A stretch of 64,000 nucleotides of DNA from Rhizobium aethiopicum (GCF_014197535.1 NZ_JACIFV010000014.1:62001-126000), one strand, 5' to 3'. Shown: positions 52,946 to 61,976, counted from the first letter of the stretch. Numbers and translations: made by a program. The notes: generated from the sequence alone by a model not told the origin.

Positions 52946-53020
52946 TTGTTTGTTTTTTGTCTTCTTCCTGATTTGCGGCCTCAACGAAGCGGCTCGCCGT
53001 CTTCTATGTCAGCGTCATAA

Positions 53021-53095
53021 AGATAACTATAGAAGTGTATTTATATCTTTACGATTGTATCGATATCACTATGATCATGAAGATATCTATATGAG
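53021..53095 (+). promoter_or_regulatory. AT-rich repeated motif before the MntA-like gene
   Basis: AGATAACTATAGAAG (53021-53035) and AGATATCTATATGAG (53081-53095) share the core AGATA-x-CTATA, with 60 bases between starts, and the second ends seven bases before the start codon. The stretch 53010-53095 is far more AT-rich than its surroundings and contains GATATC-like palindromes. It could be the operator for autoregulation by the winged-helix domain of the next gene. Confidence 0.45.
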
Positions 53096-53101
53096 GCTTC
53101 T

Positions 53102-53740
53102 ATGGCGCGACCAAAACCAGAAAGCGCTCTCCGATTCCCGCTTTCAACTGTTTTCGGGAACGAAGCGAATGTGCGGGTGATGCGGGAGTTGTCGCTTCAC
53201 GGCGGGCAGTTGAGCGTTGGCCATCTCATCAGCAGAACCAGCATATCCCGCCCGCCCATACTCGCCGCTTTGGCAACCCTCGCGAGTCTTCGGATCGTGA
53301 CCGAAGTTGGAAGCGGATATGCCCGTCTTTTCAGCCTCAATCGAGACTCCCCGTTTTTTGCCCCGGTGCAAGCCCTGTTCGAGACAGAGGAACGACGCTT
53401 TGCCGATATCCTTGCCGCGGTGAAAGAATGCGCATCCCTCTTTGGCGACAAGGTTGTGGCGGCATGGATATTTGGTAGCGTCGCAAGGCGGGAAGACAAC
53501 ACCTCAAGCGATCTGGACGTGGCGCTGATAGCTGATACGCCAGACATCGAAACGATACAAAACGGCAGCGTCGATTTTCTGGCCGCCAAGGGAAACGAGC
53601 TGTCGTTTTCGCCGTCAGTCAACACCCTGTCCATCACTGACCTGAAACGATTGCGCCAAAGCGACGATCCCCTATGGAAAGCGTTTCTCAACGAAGGACT
53701 GGTAGTGCTTGGGCCTCGTCCGGAATCGATACGGATGTGA
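53102..53740 (+). CDS. winged-helix plus minimal nucleotidyltransferase (MntA-like) protein, candidate antitoxin
   Basis: 212 residues. An N-terminal MarR/ArsR-like winged helix (about 12-80: FGNEANVRVMRELSLHGG, ISRPPILAALATLASL, IVTEVGSGYARLFSL) precedes a nucleotidyltransferase domain with AAWIFGSVARREDNTSSDLD, which fits GSx10DxD, the motif of MntA antitoxins that AMPylate a HEPN toxin. A third acidic residue, SVDFLAAK, is in the expected position. GAGG lies five bases before the ATG. It is 10 bases upstream of a small HEPN-like gene, as in type VII modules, but the fused DNA-binding domain is unusual. It lies inside the tRNA-bracketed island. Confidence 0.78.
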   Translation: MARPKPESALRFPLSTVFGNEANVRVMRELSLHGGQLSVGHLISRTSISRPPILAALATLASLRIVTEVGSGYARLFSLNRDSPFFAPVQALFETEERRFADILAAVKECASLFGDKVVAAWIFGSVARREDNTSSDLDVALIADTPDIETIQNGSVDFLAAKGNELSFSPSVNTLSITDLKRLRQSDDPLWKAFLNEGLVVLGPRPESIRM

Positions 53741-53750
53741 AGGAGATACC

Positions 53751-54170
53751 TTGACCAGAAGCGGCCCTTCGAAACCGTCCGACCCTCGTCACGGTGCAAA
53801 TCGCCTGATCATCGCCAGAGGATTTCTGGAGTCCGCCAAACTGCAAATCAGCAGTGCGCAGGCCGGAACACTCGGAAACCCGATTGCGGCGACTGTGGTC
53901 AACGCAGCCATCGCCTATACGGACGCACTGACGGCAACCTTCGCTAACAAGATCAACCAAAACGATCACGCGGCGGTCATCAAGACTTTGCGGGATGCCT
54001 TGGGAAACCGACTGCCGAAATCTCAGGAAACCAGGCTCACTCGCATTCTGGGGAACAAAGACTTGGCCCAATACGGCGGGCGTTTCATGCTGCTATCCGA
54101 CGCAGAATCTCTGTTCGAGCAGTTGAAGGAATATGCAGAGTGGGTGGAAAACGAGATGGCCCGCCGCTGA
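53751..54170 (+). CDS. small HEPN-like protein, candidate toxin partner
   Basis: 139 residues from a TTG with AGGAG six bases upstream. Predicted all-helical. The first helix ANRLIIARGFLESAKLQISS and second ATVVNAAIAYTDALTATFAN are of the kind that start HEPN domains, and the C-terminus LEDLAQYGGRFMLLSDAESL-like helices end VENEMARR. The canonical toxin motif Rx4HxY is not seen; KxxAQYGGR occupies the place where such residues often sit. The gene is separated by 10 bases from the nucleotidyltransferase gene. Toxin role is inference from the pair. Confidence 0.62.
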   Translation: MTRSGPSKPSDPRHGANRLIIARGFLESAKLQISSAQAGTLGNPIAATVVNAAIAYTDALTATFANKINQNDHAAVIKTLRDALGNRLPKSQETRLTRILGNKDLAQYGGRFMLLSDAESLFEQLKEYAEWVENEMARR

Positions 54171-54195
54171 CCTGGCCTGCAGGCAGTTGCTGCGT

Positions 54196-54270
54196 CTCGG
54201 CGTAGCCAAGCGGTAGGTCAACGGTTTTTGGTACCGCCATCCCCTGGTTCGAAGCCAGGCGCCCCAGCCA
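54196..54270 (+). repeat. degenerate tRNA-Gln copy, probable attachment-site repeat
   Basis: 75 bases aligning to 52871-52945 at an exact offset of 1325, with seven mismatches. Three are at the 5' acceptor end, breaking pairing with the intact 3' strand; three are in the D region; one is in the T loop. The 49 bases at the 3' end differ at one position only. It is therefore unlikely to be a working tRNA and looks like the far border of an integration at the tRNA gene. Confidence 0.85.
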
Positions 54271-54276
54271 GTCCAT

Positions 54277-57200
54277 TCACCCTGCCGCGCTCTCGTTCAA
54301 TCCTCTGATCACCTCGACCAGCTTCTTCGTCTTCTCGAAATCGAAGACCTGTTGCGGTCCTTCCGGCGCGACGTCGATGAACGGGCTCTCATAGAGAAGG
54401 GCGGGGTCCATGACACCCCTTTCGGTCAGGTGCTCGATGACCATTTCGATGAATTCGATCTGGTCGGCTGTTGCTCCACTGTCGGAGATGAAGTCGGAGA
54501 AGGCCTCGGCGACCGCCGCTCGATCTAGGCCGACCAGCGAACGAACGAAGGCGCCGAAACCGTGCGCCACTTCCGTTGCCTTCTCCAGGTGCTTGGTGTC
54601 GCCGATGCCGGCGGAAAGCAGCATGGCCTGCAGTTCCTCGACGTCGGTCGGCGTCAGTGGCCTGCCGTGGCGCAGCTTGGCGATGGCGATGTGGTCTTCG
54701 TGCTCGCGCAGGAAGTGCCGGGCTTTGCGCTTGAAGCGGGCAAAATCGACTTCGCCGATCTCCGGCAGATCGATATTGGCACCGAGGCCCAACTCGTCCT
54801 CAAAATTGGTGTAGACGATCTTGCGCTTGCCCTTCTCGATGTGCTGGACGAGGCCGCGAAGCCTCAGCCGCACCAGTTCGAGCTGCGGCACGGTGATCCC
54901 TTCCCACCAGGGATCGGAGAGGATGTCGAGGATCAGCGGATGCTGGGCGGCAATGATCGGGATGGCCGTCTGTTCATCGAGCGCCGAGGCAATCTCGATC
55001 AACTGCTTCTTCAGCCGGTCGAAGCTCTTTGAGCCCTTGAGCAGTGCCAGCTCCAGCCCAAAGATCAGCAAGTCGAAGCGTTTCGCCTCCTCCGGCTCGC
55101 CCTTCACTTCGCTCGGAAGCGGCGCGACCTCGTCAAGCAGTTCCTCGCGCACGGCGTCGGTGAGCTCGTTCCAGGCGTCGGCGGCTTTGTATTTTTCGAC
55201 AGCGCGCCGTTTTCCGCGCACGATGAAGTTGTCGAGGTTCATGCCGGCCACGTAGGTCCGCAGCGCGTCGAGCGTCTCGTTGCGGATTGTCACCTCGTCG
55301 AGCGGCTTACCGCCGCCAGCATCGTAGCCCTCCTGTCGGGGTTCGGCCACGCCAGGGGCATCGAGCCTGTGCTTCTCGTCGAGCGCACGGACGATGTCGA
55401 AACGGGCGGCAAACAGGCGCTCGTTCAGGCTCTTGCCGTTACGGCCGTCGTCCGGCTGCGGGTTCTGGCGGAAGAATTCGAGGTTCTGGCAATAGTCGAA
55501 AACACGGAAGAATTCCTTGTCTTCGCCGGGGCCGAAGAGATCCGGGCAAAGACGCGTGCCGCGCCCAATGATCTGCCAGAACTTGGTCTTCGATCGGATC
55601 AGCTTGAACAGCACCAGGTTGACCACTTCAGGCACGTCGATGCCGGTGTCGAGCATGTCGACGGAGATGGCGACATGCGGATTGCCGTCCTTCTTCGAAA
55701 AGTCGTCGATCAGGCTCTGGGCATATTCCGTCTTGAAGGTGATTACGCGGGCGAAGTGGCCGGCAAGATGCGGATAGGCGCGATTGAACCGCTCCTCGAT
55801 GAACTCTGCATGATCCTGGTTCTTGGCGAAGATGATCGTCTTGCCGAGCCTGTCGCCGCCGGCGACCTTCAGGCCTTCCGTCATCACATGCGCCAGCACC
55901 TTGTCGACGGTGTCGGCATTGAACAGCCATTTATTGACAGCGTGGCTATCGACGCTGTCGGGTGGATCGCCATCCTCCTCGTCCCATTCCAGCATGTCCC
56001 ACTGCTCTTTCTCGGTTTCGGAAAGATCGTCGTAGCGGATGCCCTCGCGCTGGAATTTCAGCGGCACGGAGACCGAATGCGGCGGCACGAGATATTCGTC
56101 CTCCACCGCCTTGTCGAGCGAATAGGCATCTGTGGGAACGCCGTCCTCAAGGTCGAACAGGCCATAGGTGTTATGGTCGATCTCATCCTTTGGCGTTGCG
56201 GTGAGACCGACGAGCAGGCTGTCGAAATAGTCGAAGATCGCTCCATAGCGCTGATAGACCGAGCGATGTGCCTCGTCGATGATGACGAGATCGAAATGGC
56301 CGGGGCCGAAACGCGCTTGCCCCGCTTGCCGTTCGTCGATCAGGTTCATCATCGTCGGATAGGTGGAGAGAAAAACACGACCCTCGGCATTCTTCTCCGT
56401 CACCAGATTGACGGGCGAAGTCTCCGGCAGCTGCCGCTTGAATTCGCGCACGGCTTGGTTCACCAGCGCCACCCGGTCGGCGAGGAAGAGCACGCGTTTC
56501 ACCCAGCCGGCGCGCATCAGAAGATCGACCAGTGCGATCACCGTGCGTGTCTTGCCGGATCCGGTTGCCATGACCAGCAGGCTCTTGCGCTGCTTGTGGG
56601 CCTCGAAAGCCTCGGCCACACGCGAGATGGCGCGGGTCTGGTAATAGCGGCCGGCAATCTGCTTGTTGACAGCCAGACCCGCGATCGGCTTGCGGCTCAG
56701 GCGACGCTGGATCATCAGCGCCAGCTCGTCTTTCTTGTAGAAGCCGGAGACGGCACGCTGCGGATAGGCGGTGTCGTCCCAGATCCAGTGTTCGTAGCCG
56801 TTCGAGGTGAAGATGACAGGCCGCTGGCCGAACTGCCTTTCCAGGCAATCGGCATAGAGTTTCGCCTGCTGCTGGCCGGCGCGCGGATCGCGCTTGGTGC
56901 GCTTGGCCTCGATCAGCGCCAACGGCTTGCCGTCGTCGCCCCACAGAACGTAATCGACGAAGCCCTTGCCCTCGCTGTTCGGCATGCCGCCCACGGGAAA
57001 CTCGCGGTCGCGAGGGCTATCCAGCCTCCAACCGGCTTCCTTGAGCAACAGGTCGATATAGAGGTCGCGAGTCTCGGCTTCCGAATAATCGTGATGATCG
57101 GGCTTCGCCTCGTTGTCGCGGCGGGCGGCAGCCACTTCGGCGCGCAGCCGTTTCAGCTCGGCATCGAGATCGGCCTTGTCACGCAGCATGGCCTCGAAGG

Positions 57201-57699
57201 CGGCATCCTTCGCCTCCATCTCGCCCTTCATGCGGGTAAGCTCGGCGAAGGCGCGCTTCACCACGTCTTGCTTGCGGCTCAGATGCGCGGTGTCGAAGGC
57301 GAGATCGTCGGCGGGATGGTCCTTGCGCGCATAGGTGCGGGCCAGCCAGAAGCAGAGATGGAACAGGTCGCGCACGGCATTGGCAGCCTCGGCAGGCTTG
57401 GTTTCGCGGCTTTCATGAACGGCCTGATTGCCGATCTTGATGATGATGCGAGCCTTGGAAAACACCGCCTGGCCGGCGAGCTTCTGGAAGCTCGGCTCGT
57501 GGATCAGCGCCGAGATATTGCTTTGATAGGGAATTTTGAGCGAGGGATCATGCTTGTAGGCCCATTGCACGGCGAGTTCCACCGCACGCCGCGCATAAAA
57601 CGCGCCCGCCCGCGGATCGCCCTCCGCCAGAGCCTCCGCCCGCTTCGCGCTGTCGAAGATCTCGGGAAACTCGGCGGCGAGGAAGGCGAAGTTGGACAT
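54277..57699 (-). CDS. hsdR: type I restriction enzyme subunit R
   Basis: 1140 residues. N-terminal DUF4145-like domain (YARRAVELAVQWAYKHDP) and a coiled stretch, then a nuclease domain with VDYVLWGDDGKPLALIEAKRTK (PD-ExK, about 245-265). Walker A ATGSGKTRTVIALV (about 380), VIIDEAHRSVYQRYG, LTATPK, DMLDTGIDVPEVVNLVLF and IIGRGTRLC are the translocase motifs. The C-terminus is of the EcoEI type. It works with HsdM and HsdS: translocation and DNA cleavage away from unmethylated sites. It ends close to the tRNA-like repeat; hsdS is seven bases upstream. Confidence 0.95.
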   Translation of the reverse strand: MSNFAFLAAEFPEIFDSAKRAEALAEGDPRAGAFYARRAVELAVQWAYKHDPSLKIPYQSNISALIHEPSFQKLAGQAVFSKARIIIKIGNQAVHESRETKPAEAANAVRDLFHLCFWLARTYARKDHPADDLAFDTAHLSRKQDVVKRAFAELTRMKGEMEAKDAAFEAMLRDKADLDAELKRLRAEVAAARRDNEAKPDHHDYSEAETRDLYIDLLLKEAGWRLDSPRDREFPVGGMPNSEGKGFVDYVLWGDDGKPLALIEAKRTKRDPRAGQQQAKLYADCLERQFGQRPVIFTSNGYEHWIWDDTAYPQRAVSGFYKKDELALMIQRRLSRKPIAGLAVNKQIAGRYYQTRAISRVAEAFEAHKQRKSLLVMATGSGKTRTVIALVDLLMRAGWVKRVLFLADRVALVNQAVREFKRQLPETSPVNLVTEKNAEGRVFLSTYPTMMNLIDERQAGQARFGPGHFDLVIIDEAHRSVYQRYGAIFDYFDSLLVGLTATPKDEIDHNTYGLFDLEDGVPTDAYSLDKAVEDEYLVPPHSVSVPLKFQREGIRYDDLSETEKEQWDMLEWDEEDGDPPDSVDSHAVNKWLFNADTVDKVLAHVMTEGLKVAGGDRLGKTIIFAKNQDHAEFIEERFNRAYPHLAGHFARVITFKTEYAQSLIDDFSKKDGNPHVAISVDMLDTGIDVPEVVNLVLFKLIRSKTKFWQIIGRGTRLCPDLFGPGEDKEFFRVFDYCQNLEFFRQNPQPDDGRNGKSLNERLFAARFDIVRALDEKHRLDAPGVAEPRQEGYDAGGGKPLDEVTIRNETLDALRTYVAGMNLDNFIVRGKRRAVEKYKAADAWNELTDAVREELLDEVAPLPSEVKGEPEEAKRFDLLIFGLELALLKGSKSFDRLKKQLIEIASALDEQTAIPIIAAQHPLILDILSDPWWEGITVPQLELVRLRLRGLVQHIEKGKRKIVYTNFEDELGLGANIDLPEIGEVDFARFKRKARHFLREHEDHIAIAKLRHGRPLTPTDVEELQAMLLSAGIGDTKHLEKATEVAHGFGAFVRSLVGLDRAAVAEAFSDFISDSGATADQIEFIEMVIEHLTERGVMDPALLYESPFIDVAPEGPQQVFDFEKTKKLVEVIRGLNESAAG

Positions 57700-57705
57700 G
57701 AAGCC

Positions 57706-58857
57706 TCAAAGCTGACCGGAGAAGGCACGATGCTGGAGAGAGGAGAAGGCCATATCTAGCGAGCTACTTTGTATCTTTGAAAACCGCATCTGACACTCAA
57801 TGTTCTCTATTTTATTGCGAAATTCCATTTGTGTTTCAATTGCTGGAGCAGGAACTATTAAGTCTTCGATTTGGCTCTTGGTGATCGCTTGACGAGTAGC
57901 GCCGCCTTCGCCAATCAAGAGAAGTTTTCTTTTAAATGAAGGCGCCAGCAAAAGCGCTTCCAAATAATAACTGTCCAACGCGGCCTTCGGCCGAATGATA
58001 GCCACATGCTGATTGACGCGAGCCGCCACCTTCAGCTTTGGCGCACGGCACACTCGTGCGATCGAAGCGCCCGTGATATTTAGAAGAACATCGCCATCTT
58101 CAACGATTACGTTGTTTAGTTTTTTTGCCTGATTGTCATCTATAAATGCAAGGCCATCAGTTTTGAACGCTCCATCACGAACGTTCATACTGCGTATTAG
58201 GGGTATGCCAAAAGGCTTATAACTGGCGTCACCGCCTTTGGGCGTTGCTCCACTACCAACCTTTGATACTATGGAACCTAGTGGCTTTGCTGGGAGCCCC
58301 ATTGGGTTGCTCACAGGATCTCCGAACATCTCCAGAAAGATCGATTGTCTCAGGCTATCGAGCAGCGCGATCGCCTGGCGACGTTTCTGGCGCAGCTGAT
58401 CGGCCTTATCCAGAATCGCCGCAATCCGCTTCTGCTCATCGAGGGGCGGAAGGGGGATTTGTAAATTTGCGAGATCAGCTTTCCCTATGCCCGGCACGGT
58501 GGCTCCATCCGCGAGCCCAGCAATTCTTTGTTCCGTGTGGCGAATGAAATTGAAAAGATAGGATTGAAGAATCCTTCCTTGCTTCGGTCGTAAGGCCATG
58601 AGTTGACGTCCAATTGCGGCATCACAGCCTAAATTGGATTTGCCAACGCCAGCGCCCTTTACCGTAACCAAAACATCCGTGGTCTTCGCAAATACCTTCG
58701 GCGCAATCGTCCATTTTGTCACAAGTGGACGAATTTCACCGAAATCGGCAGGACCCGTCAAATAGGCCGAACCGTTAAATTCCGAGTTATAGAGATTTGC
58801 TTCGATATGCTGGCCGGCTACAATATCTACGGCTTCGCCAAGTGCTTGAAGATTCAC
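57706..58857 (-). CDS. hsdS: type I restriction enzyme specificity subunit S
   Basis: 383 residues with two target-recognition domains and conserved helical spacers: LQIPLPPLDEQKRIAAILDK with RQAIALLDSLRQSIFLEMFG in the middle and LIVPAPAIETQMEFRNKIEN at the end. The second recognition domain is coded by a distinctly more AT-rich stretch (about 57760-58260) than hsdM and hsdR, which fits exchange of recognition domains. It overlaps the hsdM stop by four bases. DNA target site cannot be read. Confidence 0.93.
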   Translation of the reverse strand: MNLQALGEAVDIVAGQHIEANLYNSEFNGSAYLTGPADFGEIRPLVTKWTIAPKVFAKTTDVLVTVKGAGVGKSNLGCDAAIGRQLMALRPKQGRILQSYLFNFIRHTEQRIAGLADGATVPGIGKADLANLQIPLPPLDEQKRIAAILDKADQLRQKRRQAIALLDSLRQSIFLEMFGDPVSNPMGLPAKPLGSIVSKVGSGATPKGGDASYKPFGIPLIRSMNVRDGAFKTDGLAFIDDNQAKKLNNVIVEDGDVLLNITGASIARVCRAPKLKVAARVNQHVAIIRPKAALDSYYLEALLLAPSFKRKLLLIGEGGATRQAITKSQIEDLIVPAPAIETQMEFRNKIENIECQMRFSKIQSSSLDMAFSSLQHRAFSGQL

Positions 58858-60422
58858 AGCATCTCCTCCAGCTCTTTCAAGCCTGCGGCAATTTCGTCCT
58901 CCAACTCCAGCAGTTCCGCAATGATCTCCTTCGGTGGACGATGTTCAGCCGCCTCGTGCACCACTTCCTTGTAGCGATTGAGCGACAGGTCATAGTCGAA
59001 GCCGACGATATCCTGGCGGCTCACCGTAAAGCTCTGCCCGGTGCGCGGGTTTTCGCGCTCGCGGCCATTTCGCTCGGCCCAGCGAGCGACGACATCCGGC
59101 AGGTTGTTCTTCGCGTGCTCGTCCTCGGTGAGCTTTTCCTTTGGCGCCGCGCCGAATTTCTCCTCTGGCATCAGCATTTGACGCTTGTCGTCCAGGCTCA
59201 TGCCGTCGGCCTGCAGATCGTAGAACCAGACCTGATCTGTGCCGCCGGAATTGGTCTTGGTGAAGAAGACGATCGCTGTGGAGACGCCGGCGTAGGGCCT
59301 GAATACGCCTGATGGCAGTTTGATGATTGCATCGAGCTTTTGGTCGTCCACCAGCATTTTCCGCACCGCCTTGTGCGCCGTGGACGAGCCGAACAGCACG
59401 CCATCCGGCACGATAACCGCCGCCCGACCGCCGGGCTTCAGAAGCTTCAGAAACAACGCCATGAACAGAAGCTCGGTCTTCTTGGTCTTGACGATGGCGA
59501 GCAGGTCGCTGGCAGTCGTCTCGTAATCCAGTGAGCCGGCAAAGGGCGGGTTGGCGAGAACAAGCGAATATTTATCGGCATCGTCGCCATGGCTGGAGGA
59601 AAGCGAATCCCGGTAGCGGATATCGGCGCCCTCGACCCCGTGCAACTGCATGTTCATCGAGCCGATGCGCAGCATGGTCTGGTCGAAATCGTAGCCGTGG
59701 AACATGCCTTCGTGGAAATGCCGGTTGAGCGCGGCGTCGCGGAACAGTCCCTTGTGGTGCTCGCGCAGATATTCGCCGGCCGCCACCAGAAAGCCGCAGG
59801 TGCCGCTCGCCGGGTCGCAGATCACATCCTGCGGCGTCGGCTGCATCAGCTCAACCATCAGCTTGATGATGTGGCGCGGCGTGCGGAACTGCCCGTTCTG
59901 GCCGGCCGAGGCGATCTTGCCGAGCATGTATTCGTAGAGATCACCCTTGGTGTCGCGATCCTCCAACGGAATTTCCGCCAGCATGTCGACCACCTTGGCG
60001 AGCAGGCCGGGTGTCGGAATGGTGAAGCGCGCGCCCTTCATGTGTTCCGAATGGGAGGTGCCTTTTTCTGCCATCTCGCGCAGGAATGGGAAGACATTCT
60101 CAGAGACGATGAAGAACATCCGTGCTGGATCATCATTCTTGAAGCGCGACCACCGCAGCATGGCGTAGGTGATCTCTTCTTTGACTTCGCCGGTGTCCTC
60201 GTTACGCACGGTGCGATAGACACCTTCCGGGAAGATCACGCGCCTCAGCGGTCGGTTCAGAAGGTTAGCCTCATTTTCCGCTCGGGTTTGCGCTTCGTCC
60301 AGGCCGCGCATGAAGAGCAGATAGGTGATCTGCTCGATTACCTCGAGCGGATTGGCGATGCCGCCGGCCCAGAAGGCATTCCAGACCAGATCGACCTTCG
60401 TGCGAATTTCACCTGTGAGCAT
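58854..60422 (-). CDS. hsdM: type I restriction enzyme methylase subunit M
   Basis: 522 residues. N-terminal HsdM helical domain (VDLVWNAFWAGGIANPLEV, LLFMRGLDE) followed by DPASGTCGFLVAAGEYL (AdoMet site) and VLANPPFAGSLD (NPPF catalytic motif of N6-adenine methylases, about residue 292). It modifies the host site and forms the M2S core. The start has GAAGGAATAAGC upstream. First gene of hsdM / hsdS / hsdR; a short unsupported frame ends two bases before it. Confidence 0.95.
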   Translation of the reverse strand: MLTGEIRTKVDLVWNAFWAGGIANPLEVIEQITYLLFMRGLDEAQTRAENEANLLNRPLRRVIFPEGVYRTVRNEDTGEVKEEITYAMLRWSRFKNDDPARMFFIVSENVFPFLREMAEKGTSHSEHMKGARFTIPTPGLLAKVVDMLAEIPLEDRDTKGDLYEYMLGKIASAGQNGQFRTPRHIIKLMVELMQPTPQDVICDPASGTCGFLVAAGEYLREHHKGLFRDAALNRHFHEGMFHGYDFDQTMLRIGSMNMQLHGVEGADIRYRDSLSSSHGDDADKYSLVLANPPFAGSLDYETTASDLLAIVKTKKTELLFMALFLKLLKPGGRAAVIVPDGVLFGSSTAHKAVRKMLVDDQKLDAIIKLPSGVFRPYAGVSTAIVFFTKTNSGGTDQVWFYDLQADGMSLDDKRQMLMPEEKFGAAPKEKLTEDEHAKNNLPDVVARWAERNGRERENPRTGQSFTVSRQDIVGFDYDLSLNRYKEVVHEAAEHRPPKEIIAELLELEDEIAAGLKELEEML

Positions 60423-60743
60423 GCTTATTCCTTCATCAAATCAGTGCGGGAGACATTACCCGGGAGATTATAAGGCGCAAGCGCCGAGGTCGGTCTGATG
60501 GCTGGCATATTCACAGTTGCATGGCCGCTGACGCCCATTGGCTCGCCGTCGATCCCGCAAGCTTCTCCGCCAAGCGCATCCAGAGACCCGGCATCATACA
60601 CCTCCGTTGCCATCGAATGGTCATGCTGCCCTACATCGAAATCATAAGGGCGTGATATGACCAGTGAGGATTTATGCGCTTGTTAGCTTTCCTGCGTGGG
60701 TTCTAGGATGAGGCGAACGCATACCTAAGAAATGGGAGGGGCA

Positions 60744-61976
60744 ATGGATATCTCAGAAGAACAGGCGCGGTGGTCCGCAATGACTTCGCGTCTGGTTGAT
60801 GCGGGATGGGCGGAAGAGCTAAATGCGGCACTCCAGCTCGAAGCTCGCAATCTCAGTGTCATATCTCCGTTCCTCAAGCAGAAGGCCATCAGGCGCGTCT
60901 TGTCGCACACCCCTCAGTCGGTGCGGGTAATAACACGCTTCAATCTTGCAGACTTTGCGGAAGGAGTAAGCGACATCGCAGCGATTAGAAGCTTGCTGAT
61001 CGCTGGTGCGAGGGTGCGCGGGATTCGGAATCTTCACGCCAAGGTGTATGTCTTCGGTTCTCGGCGCACAATCGTGACATCCGCCAACTTGACGGAGGCC
61101 GCGCTGACCAGAAATCATGAGTTCGGTCTCGTTTCCGACGACGCAGAAATAATCTCCGCATCTACTCGTTATTTCGATGCACTCTGGTCGCGCGCCGGAA
61201 CAGATTTAACGGCAAGGCAGCTGGATGAATGGGAGCAAACGGTCACGATGCACCTCGCCAGCGGAGGACCGCGCTTTCGCCTCGAGACGTTAGCGGATTA
61301 TGGCACCGATGCTACAGGGGTTCTTTACTCCGGCGCACCGACAATTCCAGCTCCAATTCCCCAGGCTGAGCAAGCGTTCGTGAAATTTCTCGGCGAGGGC
61401 AGCAATAGGGTTCCTCTGTCCTTTTCGACGCGAGATGAAATCGACAGTGCTCTTTGTCATTGGGCGCTTGCATATCCGGCCACCAAGAGACCCCAAGCAG
61501 TCAAGGAAGGCGCGGTGATGTTCATAGGCCGGCTGACCTATGATCCAAAGCCAGACATCAGGATATTTGGCCGCGCCACGGGGATGCGACACGTGCCTGG
61601 ACGTGACGATGCCTCGGCAGATGAAATCGCGCAACGGCCATGGAAGAACACGTGGTCACGATATATACGTGTCCATCATGCGGAATTCGTTGCGGGAACG
61701 ATGGCTAATGGAGTCTCGCTCAATGCATTGATGAACGCTCTCGGTCCGGATGCATTCACCTCGACACAGCGAAATCAAGCTCGCGGCGAAGGTAACACGA
61801 ACCCGTACAAAGCTTATCGGCAATTGGCGGCAGTCGAGCTCTCGCGCGAAGGGCAGCTTTGGCTAAGCGAGCAGCTACAGAGGGCTTTGGAGGTACATGG
61901 CAGTGTCCCGCAGGGGGAACTGAACAAGCTTGGGTGGCCGAAGCTGCACGAAAACTTGATCGCTACTTTGGCATAA
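60744..61976 (+). CDS. phospholipase D-type nuclease domain protein
   Basis: 410 residues. A single HKD-type motif is seen in NLHAKVYVFGSRRTIVTSAN (HxK, then SxN), with preceding ISPFLKQKAI and ITRFNLADF typical of the PLD superfamily. No second HKD is found, so it may dimerise as many PLD nucleases do. The last 250 residues are unrecognised. The ATG at 60744 follows GGGAGGGG better than that at 60732. Divergent from hsdM across a 321-base gap. PLD proteins often sit beside restriction systems; a defence role is inference. Confidence 0.75.
   Translation: MDISEEQARWSAMTSRLVDAGWAEELNAALQLEARNLSVISPFLKQKAIRRVLSHTPQSVRVITRFNLADFAEGVSDIAAIRSLLIAGARVRGIRNLHAKVYVFGSRRTIVTSANLTEAALTRNHEFGLVSDDAEIISASTRYFDALWSRAGTDLTARQLDEWEQTVTMHLASGGPRFRLETLADYGTDATGVLYSGAPTIPAPIPQAEQAFVKFLGEGSNRVPLSFSTRDEIDSALCHWALAYPATKRPQAVKEGAVMFIGRLTYDPKPDIRIFGRATGMRHVPGRDDASADEIAQRPWKNTWSRYIRVHHAEFVAGTMANGVSLNALMNALGPDAFTSTQRNQARGEGNTNPYKAYRQLAAVELSREGQLWLSEQLQRALEVHGSVPQGELNKLGWPKLHENLIATLA

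Noticed and set aside
54196..54270. A second tRNA-Gln gene
   Set aside because: Three of seven acceptor pairs are broken, one anticodon-stem pair is lost and the T loop is altered, so it is listed as a repeat rather than a tRNA.
55369..57759. A 796-codon open frame opposite hsdR
   Set aside because: It mirrors the hsdR frame; hsdR has all expected motifs. The antisense product shows no domain.
60425..60613. A 62-codon minus-strand frame ending two bases before hsdM
   Set aside because: The position suggests a coupled leader, but there is no ribosome-binding site before its ATG and no recognisable sequence. Left out until conservation is shown.
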